A DNA stretch of 64,000 nucleotides. Source: Bacillota bacterium (GTDB taxonomy: Bacteria; Bacillota; Clostridia; DSM-8532). Of the stretch, positions 17,410 through 26,849 are shown piece by piece; the stretch's first letter is position 1, and each line of letters starts with the position of its first letter. The notes beneath the pieces are model-generated. The model was given only the letters and a program-made list of their open reading frames with translations. It did no database searches and was not told the origin of the DNA. A program made the position numbers and the translations under genes. The stretch lies in the NCBI GenBank assembly GCA_023443745.1, contig JAEZTB010000042.1:682001-746000 (forward strand). The letters are read 5' to 3'.

Positions 17410-20400
17410 TCAGGCCCTTGCTGCAGTCACAATGATACTGGTCCATCGGCAAGCATCAACCTTTTTTATGTATGCCGCAGCTTTTTCAATGGTGGCTGCA
17501 GCTTCATCACAACAGCCAGTGGCTTTAAGGACCTTATATTTACCAAACCAGCATTTTGCAGACTCAAAATCAGATTCAATCCTGTCAGCTTCCATCGCTG
17601 CCTGATCAAATAGCTCAAGGGCTTCCGAAAACCGACCTTTTTCCATGAGCAAATAACCTTTATATCGGACAGCTTTCAGCTTTTTCTTGTCATTCCTGCA
17701 TTCGTTAAAGATCTCCACCGCTTTGTCATAGTGTTCTTCCGCAGCATCAAAGCATCCCTTTTGCTGCTCAATATATCCTTTATAGGTGTGGCAATCGCCC
17801 AGCCCCACTGATTCATCTGCTTCTTTAAAAATTCTCCAGGCTGCCTCGAGTAATTCAGCGGCTTCTTGATATCTATCAAACATCAGGTGGATCCTCGTTA
17901 ACCCTATATAATTAACGCCCTCTTCCACCGATGCTTCCAATTCTCTTGCAAGAGAAAGAGATTCTTCATAATACTTTTCCGCCGCCCCGGATTCATCGGT
18001 CTCGTAGGCTATATCACCCAGATTGGTTAAGCTCACGCATTCATAAAGCTTGGAGCCAAACTCTCTAGAAATGACAAGGGATTCCGCAAAAAGCTTCTTT
18101 GCTGAAAGAAAAAGCCCTTTATCCAGGTATAATATACCCAGATTGATACAGCCTGCAATGACCCCCCTCTGGTACGAGAGCTTTTTTGAAATATCCATGG
18201 ACTTGTTAAAGAACTCCAAGGCTTTTGATATCATACCGGTTGAATGATAAATAATGCCAAGATTACCCGATACATTGGCCATAATCTCCAGAAGCTTGTT
18301 TTTCTCTGCATATCTGTATGATTTATTCATATAGGAGAGGGCATTGTCAATGTCTCCCTTGTTGAAGTAAATCGTTCCCGCGTGTTTCATGATTTCAGAC
18401 AGACTTCTATAGTCCCGGGTTTTCAGTATGGCTTTTTCCGACTTTTTTGCAAGGGCCAGAGCGCTGGTATCACCTTTTATCCTCAAAATATCGCATTTAA
18501 TCTGAAGCCATTTGCCATAGTTTGAGCTGCCTTCACGAAATCCCGGCTCCAGCTCGTTAATAATTTTCGAAGCATCCTCCAGATTTCCCATGTCCTTGTA
18601 GACTTCGGCAATCTGAATTTTTATTTGATTGATATCATCCTGTAAACTTGCATGTTCAATTGCCTTGAAAAATTGCTCCAAAGCTTCTTCATAGTTTGCA
18701 TTGATAAAATGGATATGCCCCTTGCCCTTGTAGGCGTTAAAGATTCTTTCATCTGTGCTATTGCCGGTCTCAGTGCCTGAAAGCTCAAGAAACCTGTCAA
18801 AGCACTCCAGTGTACTGCTTAAGTTAAACCCGTCCTTTTGTCTCATGGCAGCTTTAAAATAATAGCCCGCCGCTTTCCTTGACATCCCTGCTTTAATAAG
18901 ATGCGTACATAATACTTCATAGTGATTCTCGATATCCCGGGAATAAGCAGCTTCAAGGTATTCACTGATTCTCTTGTGGAGAGTTATCTTTTCTTTATTC
19001 AATATGCTGTCATAAATGACTTCTCTTTCAATTTCATGAGTAAATTCATAGGTTTTGTCCACTATTCTGGCTGACGTATGGGTTGATTTCAATGATATGA
19101 GGTTCATCTTAACAGGTATACCCGCAATTTCTTCACTTGTGATTGAATTGTCCAGTAAATGGTTCACAAGAGAGAAGGAAAACTCCTTGCCGATAACTGC
19201 TGCCGCCTGCAATATTCTCAAGCTCGTACCGTCCAGAGCCGAAATGTTGGATTGGATAAGATTCTGTATGTTTTCAGGTATTCTTTTTAGTTCCTTATCT
19301 TCGATAACCGCCTGACCTTTTTGAATCGAATAGATTCCTTTTCTTTTAATGTTGGATAAGAGTTCTTTTATGTATAGCGGGTTACCTTTAGTAAATTTTA
19401 AAATAGCATCAAACAGCTTATCTTCAACCTTCTGGGATTCCAAAAGAGAGCAGGTGAGATTCCTTACGCCCGTTACTGAAAGCGGACTTAGTTTGACTTC
19501 AAGCTTATAGCCTTTCTCCGCATCCAGAAGTGTCTTCAGATCATATCGGGATGAAAAGATGAATACTGCTTTTATATCCCTCAGCGTTGGAATAAGATCA
19601 TTTAAAATTTCAATGGAACCGTTGTCCGCCCAATGGGCATCATCCACCATAACCAGCAGCCTCTTTTTCCGGCAAAGGCTTGTAAAAAAGATTGCCAGCT
19701 GTTTCAAGAGCTCCCGGCGGATATTTTCATAGTTCATTGACTCAAAAATACTCTGGAAGTCACTGTCCTTATCAAGTCCCATGAGAAGTCCCAGAAAATC
19801 GTAGTTATGTTTGATCTCATCATCGCTATACTCATTCAGAATATAGTCCAGGAAAGATATCAGTCTGTGTTTTTTGGTATTTAAGCTGTCCATGGTATTG
19901 ATATTCATAATGCCTGTCAGCAGGTTAGTAATAAGGCTGTAGGATCGGTTCTGTGACAGGGTATTACAGTCCACCCACACTTTCTTTATGTCATTTCCTA
20001 ATTTGGAGGTGAACTCCTTTAAAAGCCGGGTTTTCCCCAAACCGGCCTCACCTGTCACGATCGCACATTTCAGGCCTGTATTGAGCGCTTCGTTAAAAAT
20101 AGCGTTCAATGCTCCTATTTCTTTCTGCCTTTCGATAAAAGACAATTCCTCGTCATATAAATAATCTGAATTAATCTTTAAAGGATTATAGCATCTGACG
20201 GGTTTTTCCTTATTTTTAACCTTTACTTCAATGGGTTCGGAATATTCGAACTTGTCATTTGTCTCGGTAAATACTGATTCCGAAACAAGAATAACGCCTT
20301 CTCCCGCACTCATCTGCAGTCTTTGGGCTGTATTCACAATGTCACCCATTACAGTATAATCTCGGTCGAAATAGTTACCCACACCTCCGGTGACTACCAG

Positions 20401-20937
20401 TCCATAATTGATACCTATGGAAAGATTCAGTTGAATACCTTTATGAGAAAGCATGCTTGCAGAAAACTCCGATATGAGATCCATCATTTTCATAGCACAC
20501 ATGACGATTCTTTTTGCATCATCCGTATGTGTATATCTGGCTCCGAAAAGGATCATGACACAATCCCCTATATACTTGTCAATGGTGCCCTCAAGCTCAT
20601 ATACGGGACTGGTGATGTAATTGAAGCATTCATTGATAATCTCACGGACCTCTTCAGGGTCAAGCTTTTCGGAAAGCGCAGTAAAGCCCGAGATATCAGC
20701 AAACATCACCGCTACATTTTTTCTGCTTTCAGCAAGAGTTCCAAAGTTTTCTACAGAGCTGAATCTGGCTTGGCTTGCCATTCTATTTCCGCAATTAAAG
20801 CAAAATCTGGCTGATTGGGGGTTTGGAAAACCACAATCAGAGCACCTGCCTGAAAATTTGACACCACAAAAGCGGCACTCATTATCATGATTGTTATTAA
20901 GTTTCAGACCACAGTTAAAACAAATCAAAATCCTCAC
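17410..20937 (-). CDS. Zinc-ribbon / class III nucleotidyl cyclase / AAA ATPase / TPR protein
   Basis: 1175 aa, GTG start with only a weak ribosome binding site. Residues 1-52: two zinc ribbons (CxxC pairs at 7/10, 22/25, 32/35 and 46/49). Residues 75-250: class III cyclase with metal aspartates Asp81 and Asp125, substrate Lys121, Thr195 in DYTVMGD (an ATP-type choice), and transition-state Asn202 and Arg206, so probably an active adenylate cyclase. Residues ~265-600: ATPase with Walker A GEAGLGKT (296-303) and Walker B LLVMVDDAHWAD. Residues ~690-1150: a long TPR array. This is the plan of mammalian soluble adenylyl cyclase-like and bacterial cyclase-STAND proteins. Divergent from a GAF histidine kinase, which may share its signal. 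Confidence 0.9.
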   Translation of the reverse strand: MRILICFNCGLKLNNNHDNECRFCGVKFSGRCSDCGFPNPQSARFCFNCGNRMASQARFSSVENFGTLAESRKNVAVMFADISGFTALSEKLDPEEVREIINECFNYITSPVYELEGTIDKYIGDCVMILFGARYTHTDDAKRIVMCAMKMMDLISEFSASMLSHKGIQLNLSIGINYGLVVTGGVGNYFDRDYTVMGDIVNTAQRLQMSAGEGVILVSESVFTETNDKFEYSEPIEVKVKNKEKPVRCYNPLKINSDYLYDEELSFIERQKEIGALNAIFNEALNTGLKCAIVTGEAGLGKTRLLKEFTSKLGNDIKKVWVDCNTLSQNRSYSLITNLLTGIMNINTMDSLNTKKHRLISFLDYILNEYSDDEIKHNYDFLGLLMGLDKDSDFQSIFESMNYENIRRELLKQLAIFFTSLCRKKRLLVMVDDAHWADNGSIEILNDLIPTLRDIKAVFIFSSRYDLKTLLDAEKGYKLEVKLSPLSVTGVRNLTCSLLESQKVEDKLFDAILKFTKGNPLYIKELLSNIKRKGIYSIQKGQAVIEDKELKRIPENIQNLIQSNISALDGTSLRILQAAAVIGKEFSFSLVNHLLDNSITSEEIAGIPVKMNLISLKSTHTSARIVDKTYEFTHEIEREVIYDSILNKEKITLHKRISEYLEAAYSRDIENHYEVLCTHLIKAGMSRKAAGYYFKAAMRQKDGFNLSSTLECFDRFLELSGTETGNSTDERIFNAYKGKGHIHFINANYEEALEQFFKAIEHASLQDDINQIKIQIAEVYKDMGNLEDASKIINELEPGFREGSSNYGKWLQIKCDILRIKGDTSALALAKKSEKAILKTRDYRSLSEIMKHAGTIYFNKGDIDNALSYMNKSYRYAEKNKLLEIMANVSGNLGIIYHSTGMISKALEFFNKSMDISKKLSYQRGVIAGCINLGILYLDKGLFLSAKKLFAESLVISREFGSKLYECVSLTNLGDIAYETDESGAAEKYYEESLSLARELEASVEEGVNYIGLTRIHLMFDRYQEAAELLEAAWRIFKEADESVGLGDCHTYKGYIEQQKGCFDAAEEHYDKAVEIFNECRNDKKKLKAVRYKGYLLMEKGRFSEALELFDQAAMEADRIESDFESAKCWFGKYKVLKATGCCDEAAATIEKAAAYIKKVDACRWTSIIVTAARA

Positions 20938-21174
20938 CCACCGCTTTGCACTGCTATCTCGTCGCTATTAGGCTTAATGTTTTCTCATCTTTTGAAGACC
21001 AACAATAACCTTCTAAACCAGTTATGGTTTAGTCAGATCATTGAAGAATGTATTTTTTTGTCGTATACTGAATTTGCATCATTATCATTATATTGTATCG
21101 GAATCCAAAAGTAAAAGCATCATATCAAAAGCCTCACAGAAAGCATACGATACTATTTTGGTACGGAGGGTTAA
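20938..21174. promoter_or_regulatory. Divergent promoter region between cyclase and GAF kinase
   Basis: 237 AT-rich bases between two divergently transcribed signalling genes. The kinase start is preceded by GGAGGG. I cannot assign confident -35/-10 pairs. Confidence 0.4.
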
Positions 21175-22494
21175 ATGCTGGAAAACATGTTGAACGAATT
21201 CTATAGCATCGGTAAATCCCTTTCCTCAGAAATGGATCCTTTAAAGCTGTTTGACAAAATAGCAAACAGCAGTATGAAGCTCACTTCTGCAGATGCATGT
21301 ACCATATATATCGTTGTTGACAAGAAGACAGAAGATTGGTCCCATGTCAAGAACGACGCTGTACAGGGTAAATTATTGAAGTTTATCATTGCTCGCAATG
21401 CCAGCATGGAGGTGAACCTCCAGGATTTTTCAGCACCCATATCTCAAAAAAGTATATTTGGGTATACCGTAATCTCCGGAAATTCCCTCAGAATTGATGA
21501 TGCCTATGCAATTAAAAAAGAAGTTGGATACAGGCACAGTCACAGCTTCGACAAAAGTACCGGATATAAAACCAAATCCATTCTGTCAATCCCCATGAAA
21601 AACCACAATAATGAGATAACAGGCGTTATTCAACTGATTAATAAAAAGCACGCCTGGGATACCGCAATAAATTTTAAGGATAAAAATGCAGTCAATGAAA
21701 TTCTTCCATTCAATGATACAGATGAGCTCATCATGAATTCTCTTGCAGGACAGGCTGCCGTTGCGCTTGAAAACAGTAAGCTGTACAAAGGAATGCAGGA
21801 TTTGCTTCATATGTATGAGCAGCAAAACAGCCAGCTTCTGTATTTAAGCAAGAAAATCATGAAGGCCCATGAAGAGGAAAGGAAAAGAATAGCTCGGGAA
21901 ATCCATGACGGCCCTGCTCAATCTGCTGTAAACCTGTCCTTAAAGCTGGAAATATGCAAGAAACTTTTATCCACTGGAAAGCTGGATATGTTCGAAGCAG
22001 AAATAAATAAGCTTCACCAGCTCATTCATTCATCTGTTAACGAAATAAGAACCATTATTTACGATTTGAAGCCATCATGCCTGGAAGATGGCCTTAAGCT
22101 TGCTATTGAAAGGTATATCGATAATTTCTCCACTGCAAGCAATATTCATGTTGACTTTCATTTTACCGGAGATGATACTAAAATCGAATATTATCTGATG
22201 TCAACCCTTTACAGGATCATTCAGGAAGCTCTTACAAATGTAAAAAAGCACGCAGAGGCAAAAAATATCAATATTGATCTGGCCCAAACAGACAGTATCA
22301 TTACCCTCGATGTGGTTGACGATGGTATAGGCTTTATTGTTGATGATCTCAAAACAAGGAAATTCGATAAGTTTATGGGTGGCTTCGGTCTAGAGGGTAT
22401 CCGTGAACGTGTGGAACTCGTCAGAGGAAGCACAACCTTAGACTCGGCACCTGGAAAAGGAACGGGCCTGCATATCAAGATTCCTGTTTTATAA
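21175..22494 (+). CDS. Soluble GAF-domain histidine kinase (NarL/DegS type)
   Basis: 439 aa, ATG with GGAGGG five bases upstream. Residues 1-205 are a GAF domain (SILSIPMKNHNNEITGVIQL, AGQAAVALENSKLY), then a coiled linker, HisKA_3 dimerisation helix with His244 (ARE-IHDGPAQSAVN), and HATPase (LYRIIQEALTNVKKHA, DDGIGF, GGFGLEGIRERV). No membrane segment, so the signal is cytoplasmic. No response regulator gene lies beside it, so it is an orphan kinase expected to work with a NarL-type regulator elsewhere. Its stop codon overlaps the first bases of the 95-bp repeat. Confidence 0.9.
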   Translation: MLENMLNEFYSIGKSLSSEMDPLKLFDKIANSSMKLTSADACTIYIVVDKKTEDWSHVKNDAVQGKLLKFIIARNASMEVNLQDFSAPISQKSIFGYTVISGNSLRIDDAYAIKKEVGYRHSHSFDKSTGYKTKSILSIPMKNHNNEITGVIQLINKKHAWDTAINFKDKNAVNEILPFNDTDELIMNSLAGQAAVALENSKLYKGMQDLLHMYEQQNSQLLYLSKKIMKAHEEERKRIAREIHDGPAQSAVNLSLKLEICKKLLSTGKLDMFEAEINKLHQLIHSSVNEIRTIIYDLKPSCLEDGLKLAIERYIDNFSTASNIHVDFHFTGDDTKIEYYLMSTLYRIIQEALTNVKKHAEAKNINIDLAQTDSIITLDVVDDGIGFIVDDLKTRKFDKFMGGFGLEGIRERVELVRGSTTLDSAPGKGTGLHIKIPVL

Positions 22495-22585
22495 CGAGAA
22501 TCTAAATGTCCCCCGCCTCGAGTTTCACTGACTCGGTACCGGTTCGAAATCTTTGATTTCGGTAACCGGTGATGTCAGTATAAAC
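22491..22585 (-). repeat. 95-bp inverted repeat, left copy (element A1)
   Basis: Reverse complement of 28831-28925 with 93 of 95 bases identical. Contains an internal palindrome (CCGGTTCGAAATC / GATTTCGGTAACCGG) and a smaller hairpin CGAG..CTCG. Overlaps the last four bases of the GAF kinase gene. In this copy the sequence continues as GGTGATG ... CATCACC, a further hairpin. Confidence 0.9.
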
Positions 22586-22860
22586 ATCACCACCTCAGAA
22601 AAACACCTTTATCGAAGATGCTTGATGCGCGGGAAATACTTTTGTTCGAGAGCATAGTTTGCCTCTGATAAACGCAGTGAAATCATTGAGGATTTCTTTG
22701 ATAACTACCCTCTTCCGCTGACCAGCACCCTGTTGTATTTCATAATAAAGCTGCCTGCAGAACGTCTGATGTGACATTGTTGTGGTATAATAGCACTATT
22801 GCTGTAAATCCATATTAATATATTATTCTTGTTACTTCGTAAGAAAAAGGTGATGAACGT
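22586..22860. other. Intergenic stretch after repeat A1
   Basis: Apart from the repeat at its left end and an extended -10 promoter near 22783 I see nothing here. Short open frames on both strands have no ribosome binding site and no recognisable sequence. Confidence 0.5.
22783..22791 (+). promoter_or_regulatory. Extended -10 promoter of the HD-domain gene
   Basis: TGGTATAAT, a TGn-extended -10 with no good -35, lies 70 bases before the HD hydrolase start. The same 9-mer recurs at other promoters in this window. Confidence 0.55.
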
Positions 22861-23421
22861 ATGAATACCAAATTGACCAGACAGAACGCATGGGAGCTTT
22901 TTACCAAATATAACAATGAACCCTTCCATCTTAAGCATGCGCAAATTGTCGAAGGTGTTATGAGATACTTCGCTCGTGAACTCGGATATGCCCAAGAAGA
23001 GGATTTCTGGGGCATTGTCGGTCTTTTGCATGACTTGGATTTTGGACAATACCCGGATCAGCATTGCATAAAACAACAGGAATTAATGCGTGAGCACGGT
23101 GTAGAGGAAGAAATCATCCGAGCCACAGCAAGCCATGGCTTTGGATTAACGGTTGACATAGAGCCTGTTCATCAGATGGAAAAGGTACTCTATGCCGTTG
23201 ACGAGCTTACCGGGCTCATCGGGGCAGTAGCCCTTATGCGTCCATCAAAAAGTGTTCAGGATCTGGAGCTTAAGTCAGTCAAGAAAAAATACAAGACCCC
23301 AAGCTTCGCCGCAGGCTGCTCCCGTGAGGTCATTGAACGGGGCGCTCAAATGCTCGACTGGGAGCTGGACGATTTAATTGTTAAAACGATCCTTGCCATG
23401 AGAGAAAATCCGGAAAATTAA
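22861..23421 (+). CDS. HD-domain hydrolase
   Basis: 186 aa; ATG preceded by AAGGTGATGAACGT. His in FHLKHAQIVEG, the HD pair in GLLHDLDFGQYPDQH, a later His in ATASHGFG and Asp in YAVDELTGLIGA make a complete HD metal site. Family members act as metal-dependent phosphohydrolases, often on nucleotides or cyclic dinucleotides; the substrate here is unknown. Residues after 125 (PSKSVQDLELKSVKKKYK) match the HDIG-type subfamily common in Clostridia. Followed 23 bases later by the CBM9-like gene, probably co-transcribed. Confidence 0.85.
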   Translation: MNTKLTRQNAWELFTKYNNEPFHLKHAQIVEGVMRYFARELGYAQEEDFWGIVGLLHDLDFGQYPDQHCIKQQELMREHGVEEEIIRATASHGFGLTVDIEPVHQMEKVLYAVDELTGLIGAVALMRPSKSVQDLELKSVKKKYKTPSFAAGCSREVIERGAQMLDWELDDLIVKTILAMRENPEN

Positions 23422-23444
23422 ATTATCCTGTTGAGGTGGACATC

Positions 23445-24083
23445 ATGAAGCAATATATACTGAATAAAACGACAGAACACGCACTAAAGGATGGATCAGT
23501 ATGGGAAAAAGCAAATGTTGCCGCAATCGATGTCTATCCCTGGGGTGGAATGTACCGGCCTAAGGCGGAAGCCCGTTTGGTATATACTGATAATGCCTTT
23601 TATCTGAAGCTTCTAGCCATTGAGCCACAGGCAAAAATGCGTGCAAAAGCACGGGGTATCTCCCCCAACGTCTATCAGGACAGCTGTATGGAGCTTTTTT
23701 TCATGCCTGCTCCTGATAAAGATCAACGATATGTGAATCTTGAATTTAATCCTGTGGGAGCTCTTTATGTGGGCTTGGGAACCGGAAGACAGGACGGCCG
23801 CCTGCTTAAAGAGCAGGATATCTCTGTTTTTAGTATTGAAACCTTTTCTGAAGAGACGGACGGGTGGGTGGTTAATTGGGGTCTCTATGCTAAAATTCCG
23901 TTTTCTTTTCTTGAAGAGCATCGGTTCCCAATAAATTTTCAGTCCGGACACCGGATGAAGGGGAACTTTTACAAGTGCGGGGATTTGACCCAAACCCCTC
24001 ATTATGGAGCATGGAGTCCTATTGACTGGCCCCAGCCTGACTTTCACCGCCCCGAATTTTTTAGTGAGCTGATACTGCTATAA
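23445..24083 (+). CDS. CBM9-like (DOMON-fold) carbohydrate-binding protein, cytoplasmic
   Basis: 212 aa from the ATG at 23445 with GAGGTGG five bases upstream; a GTG at 23436 overlaps that site and is less likely. The whole protein is one family-9-like carbohydrate-binding/DOMON domain: WEKANVAAIDVYPWGG, LVYTDNAFYLKL, the acidic core DSCMELFFMP, YVNLEFNPVGALY and the closing YGAWSPIDWPQPDFHRPEFF. No signal peptide or catalytic domain, so its ligand and purpose inside the cell are unclear. Confidence 0.75.
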   Translation: MKQYILNKTTEHALKDGSVWEKANVAAIDVYPWGGMYRPKAEARLVYTDNAFYLKLLAIEPQAKMRAKARGISPNVYQDSCMELFFMPAPDKDQRYVNLEFNPVGALYVGLGTGRQDGRLLKEQDISVFSIETFSEETDGWVVNWGLYAKIPFSFLEEHRFPINFQSGHRMKGNFYKCGDLTQTPHYGAWSPIDWPQPDFHRPEFFSELILL

Positions 24084-24104
24084 AATTTAGTTTTCCATCA
24101 ATTA

Positions 24105-24956
24105 TCATCCTCTTTTTACTTCAGCGGTAACAATATACATGATCGGATTGAGGCATCCGAACAAAGTGCCATCGGATGCAAGTAAATAGCGGTGCTCCAT
24201 ACTCTGTGCACCCAGCTTTTCACTGACCTGAAAACCAAAACCACTTAAGTAATCGGCACAGGAACCGGCATCCATCCCGAATTTTATCTGCTCGTCTTTG
24301 AGCTTTGTGTCGATGAGGTCATGCTCACCGTCTATGTGCTGAAAATCGAAGCTGAGCAGACTGCCAGGTGCGGCATGGCTGCCGATTGCTCGTAGCATCT
24401 CGTCCACCGCCTGCTGACTTAGGTAAAAGGTCACCCCTTCCCATATAAACAATGTGGGTATAGCTGCGTTATATCCTTGGACTGTCAATAGATTGAATAG
24501 CTCATCACGTTCAAAATCGGCTGGGACATAAACAAGATTCTCAGGAATGGGTACGCCTGCACCGCTTAAAATCCTGCACTTTTCTTGTTGTGTAGCAGGG
24601 GCGTCCACCTCGAAGACAATAGCCCTCCTGCTTTGTGTGGCAAAACGGTAGGGACGACTATCATACCCTGCGCCAAGCAGAACGATCTGAGAAAATCCAT
24701 TCTGCAGGCATTGGCTAAACAGGCGATCAAAATGCTTTGTCCGGGCAATCACGTATTCATACAGACCTTCGGGCATCATCTTCCGAAGCATGCGCCGTGC
24801 TTCGGGATTTTCTATCGGCTGCCGCTTTTCCTCCGGTAAAAAAAGCCCGGCCAGCGTATCATTTCCTCGAATGAGGGGGTCATCTTCATAGCACGCCAGC
24901 GCACGAAGGGAAGTAATTAGCATTGCTGTTTGCGAAGCATTATTCTTGGTATCCAT
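24105..24956 (-). CDS. Class I SAM-dependent methyltransferase (LCMT/TIGR00027 family)
   Basis: 283 aa, ATG with AAAGGAG. Matches the leucine carboxyl methyltransferase-like family: N-terminal TSLRALACYEDDPLIRG, a conserved ARTKHFD, SAM-binding LLGAGYDSRPYRF, acidic VFEVDAPATQQEK, and IWEGVTFYLSQQAVDEML. Small-molecule or peptide O-methyltransferase; substrate unknown. Convergent with the CBM9-like gene (21-base gap) and 54 bases downstream of the EFR1 gene, with which it may be co-transcribed. Confidence 0.85.
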   Translation of the reverse strand: MDTKNNASQTAMLITSLRALACYEDDPLIRGNDTLAGLFLPEEKRQPIENPEARRMLRKMMPEGLYEYVIARTKHFDRLFSQCLQNGFSQIVLLGAGYDSRPYRFATQSRRAIVFEVDAPATQQEKCRILSGAGVPIPENLVYVPADFERDELFNLLTVQGYNAAIPTLFIWEGVTFYLSQQAVDEMLRAIGSHAAPGSLLSFDFQHIDGEHDLIDTKLKDEQIKFGMDAGSCADYLSGFGFQVSEKLGAQSMEHRYLLASDGTLFGCLNPIMYIVTAEVKRG

Positions 24957-25010
24957 TGTTAACTCTCTCCTTTATCAACTGCCGGTACCATGCTCATCCT
25001 TAATCCATAC

Positions 25011-25916
25011 TTAATACTTATCAAGCAGGTAATCTCTTATACCTTTATAAAGCCAGCCCTTGCAGCATTTTTCCAGTGGTTCGAGCTCCTCACCTTTCAT
25101 GCGCTGCTCCACCGCATCCAGATCAAAGCCACTTTTCAAGATGCCAAAACCACCTGCCTTGATAGCGTGGGCGGGACAACCGTAAACACAACGGGTGCAA
25201 ATAATACAGCGGTCTGAAAACCGAGGCTTTGAAACCTGTTCCGGGATTTCAATATTTGTCATGGGACAATTTTGCACGCACCATCCGCAACCTGTGCACG
25301 CGTCGGAAATTGTAAACCTCCGGGCATACTTCCCGGAATTTTCCCTTTCTGACCGGGATAACCAGTCCAGAACAGCCCCTTTTTTGAAATGGGTTCGGCG
25401 TATTTTCTGTGCAAGTAGCTCATCAACGATTTGGGACGCCTTCTCCGGAATCGCATTGAGCAGCCGCATCGTCAAATGATCGGAATATGATATAAATATG
25501 TTGGACGGCATACACATCATCCTGTCATAAACAACCTGGAAGCCCTTACTTTCCAACGCTTTACAGCAGTTCTTCCTGCATCCTTTGTTCGGCCACATCT
25601 CTCCGCCTCCCGATACGGAGAATACGGCGATTTTCTCCCCTGCTTCGGCACTGGTAACACTGCCAACCCAGTCATAGACCAGTCTTGGTGCATCCATTCC
25701 GTAAACGGCAAACAACAGGATATTTAAATCGACGGCTCCGTATTCCGATCCAGTTGCAGCCTCCTTTTTTTCTTGCAGCGTCGCACCGAGATTTCTGACC
25801 GTAACGTCGACTCCTTTGTTCTTCAACTCTTTTTCAAAGGCTTCCGCGATTCGTTTCGTTCCCCCAGTACCTGAAAAATAGATAATTCGGACGCGCTTGA
25901 TATGTATACTCATCAT
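25011..25916 (-). CDS. EFR1-family flavodoxin-ferredoxin protein
   Basis: 301 aa. Residues 8-170 are a flavodoxin fold (IIYFSGTGGTKRIAEAFE, VFSVSGGGEMWPNKG). Residues ~210-262 carry two 4Fe-4S clusters: CTGCGWCVQNCP and CIICTRCVYGCP. EFR1 ferredoxins are common in Clostridia and thought to shuttle electrons between flavin and Fe-S partners. Downstream of the interrupted FMN reductase and TetR genes and probably one transcription unit with them, which suggests an oxidative- or xenobiotic-responsive redox cassette. Confidence 0.88.
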   Translation of the reverse strand: MMSIHIKRVRIIYFSGTGGTKRIAEAFEKELKNKGVDVTVRNLGATLQEKKEAATGSEYGAVDLNILLFAVYGMDAPRLVYDWVGSVTSAEAGEKIAVFSVSGGGEMWPNKGCRKNCCKALESKGFQVVYDRMMCMPSNIFISYSDHLTMRLLNAIPEKASQIVDELLAQKIRRTHFKKGAVLDWLSRSERENSGKYARRFTISDACTGCGWCVQNCPMTNIEIPEQVSKPRFSDRCIICTRCVYGCPAHAIKAGGFGILKSGFDLDAVEQRMKGEELEPLEKCCKGWLYKGIRDYLLDKY

Positions 25917-25983
25917 GTGTCATCCCCTTCTTATTCATTGCGACAAAACTTCCAAACAGACGATGTTTCTAGTACTCCAACAA

Positions 25984-26751
25984 CTACATATTTCCTCCAA
26001 CCAATCCACCAAGAAAATCAAAGAATCTTCCCATGATTTTTTTGAACAACCCGAGCTTTACATTATAATAATACTCCGATTGGAACCAACCCTTATCCAT
26101 GAAATAATTCATGTCGTATCCCGCATATTTGGACGCGCGTATACCCGAACGCGATGTCCGAAACAGCATCAGCCGAAAAAGCGAGGGCTTGTGCGGTATC
26201 GGCGCTATCAGTTCCTTATAAAACCTTCCGGCCGCCTGCTTGATTCTCGCCGAAAACTGCTTTTCCTGCTTGGAATTCATCGGTGCAATTGTCCACAGGC
26301 TGCAGCCCTTAACTGGGTGAAAGCCCATGTTTTCACCGCTTGATTCCATGTATTTGCGGACTTTTCCATCAACCGGCATTCCGCGTGTCAGAATCGCCGT
26401 GCAGGTTTTATTGAAAAATCTCGGTCGGTGAAAAGTAAAGGCCAGACGGTCAAACAGATTTTTCATTCTGGCCGGCACCTGATAGGCGTAGCTCGGCGCG
26501 GCAAAGATGATACCGTCGGACATATCCAACTTTTCAATCAGCTTATCACGGTCGTCTCGAAGCGGACATTAATCTTCTCCTCGGTCGAAGCAAAGCTTGC
26601 ACCCCCTGCAAAATTGCAGATTGTATTCATTCAGAAAAACACACTCAAACTCGACCTCGCCTAACAGTTTTAACTGCTGTTCAAACTCTCTGACCGCCCT
26701 ATATGTTGCGGCCCTGCTTTCTGTACCGATGATCGCGGTCACCCGCTTCAT
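25984..26751 (-). pseudogene. NADPH-dependent FMN reductase interrupted by an in-frame TAA
   Basis: A single reading frame from ATG 26751 (AGGAGGG six bases upstream) to the stop at 25984 encodes a complete flavodoxin-like reductase apart from one TAA at 26569-26571. Before it: KRVTAIIGTESR and FCRGCKLCFDRGED. After it, in the same frame: CPLRDDRDKLIEKLD and APSYAYQVPARMKNLFDRL. The family motif GC..C...GE.KCP.RDD predicts a Lys codon exactly at the stop (AAA to TAA, one base). The rest is intact to the C-terminus, so the lesion is recent, a sequencing error, or read through. The downstream part has internal ATGs but no good ribosome binding site. Confidence 0.82.
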
Positions 26752-26849
26752 ATCCATCCCTCCTATTTCTATCTTAAAGTATGCATGAACTCAATATTGA
26801 TTAAGTCCTTCTTAAAGCTGCAATTTTCAGGCATACGGCTACAGGCAGT

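Noticed and set aside
22595..23076. Minus-strand frames of 60-123 codons overlapping the HD gene and its leader
   Set aside because: They are antisense to a well-supported gene or lack any ribosome binding site and family resemblance.
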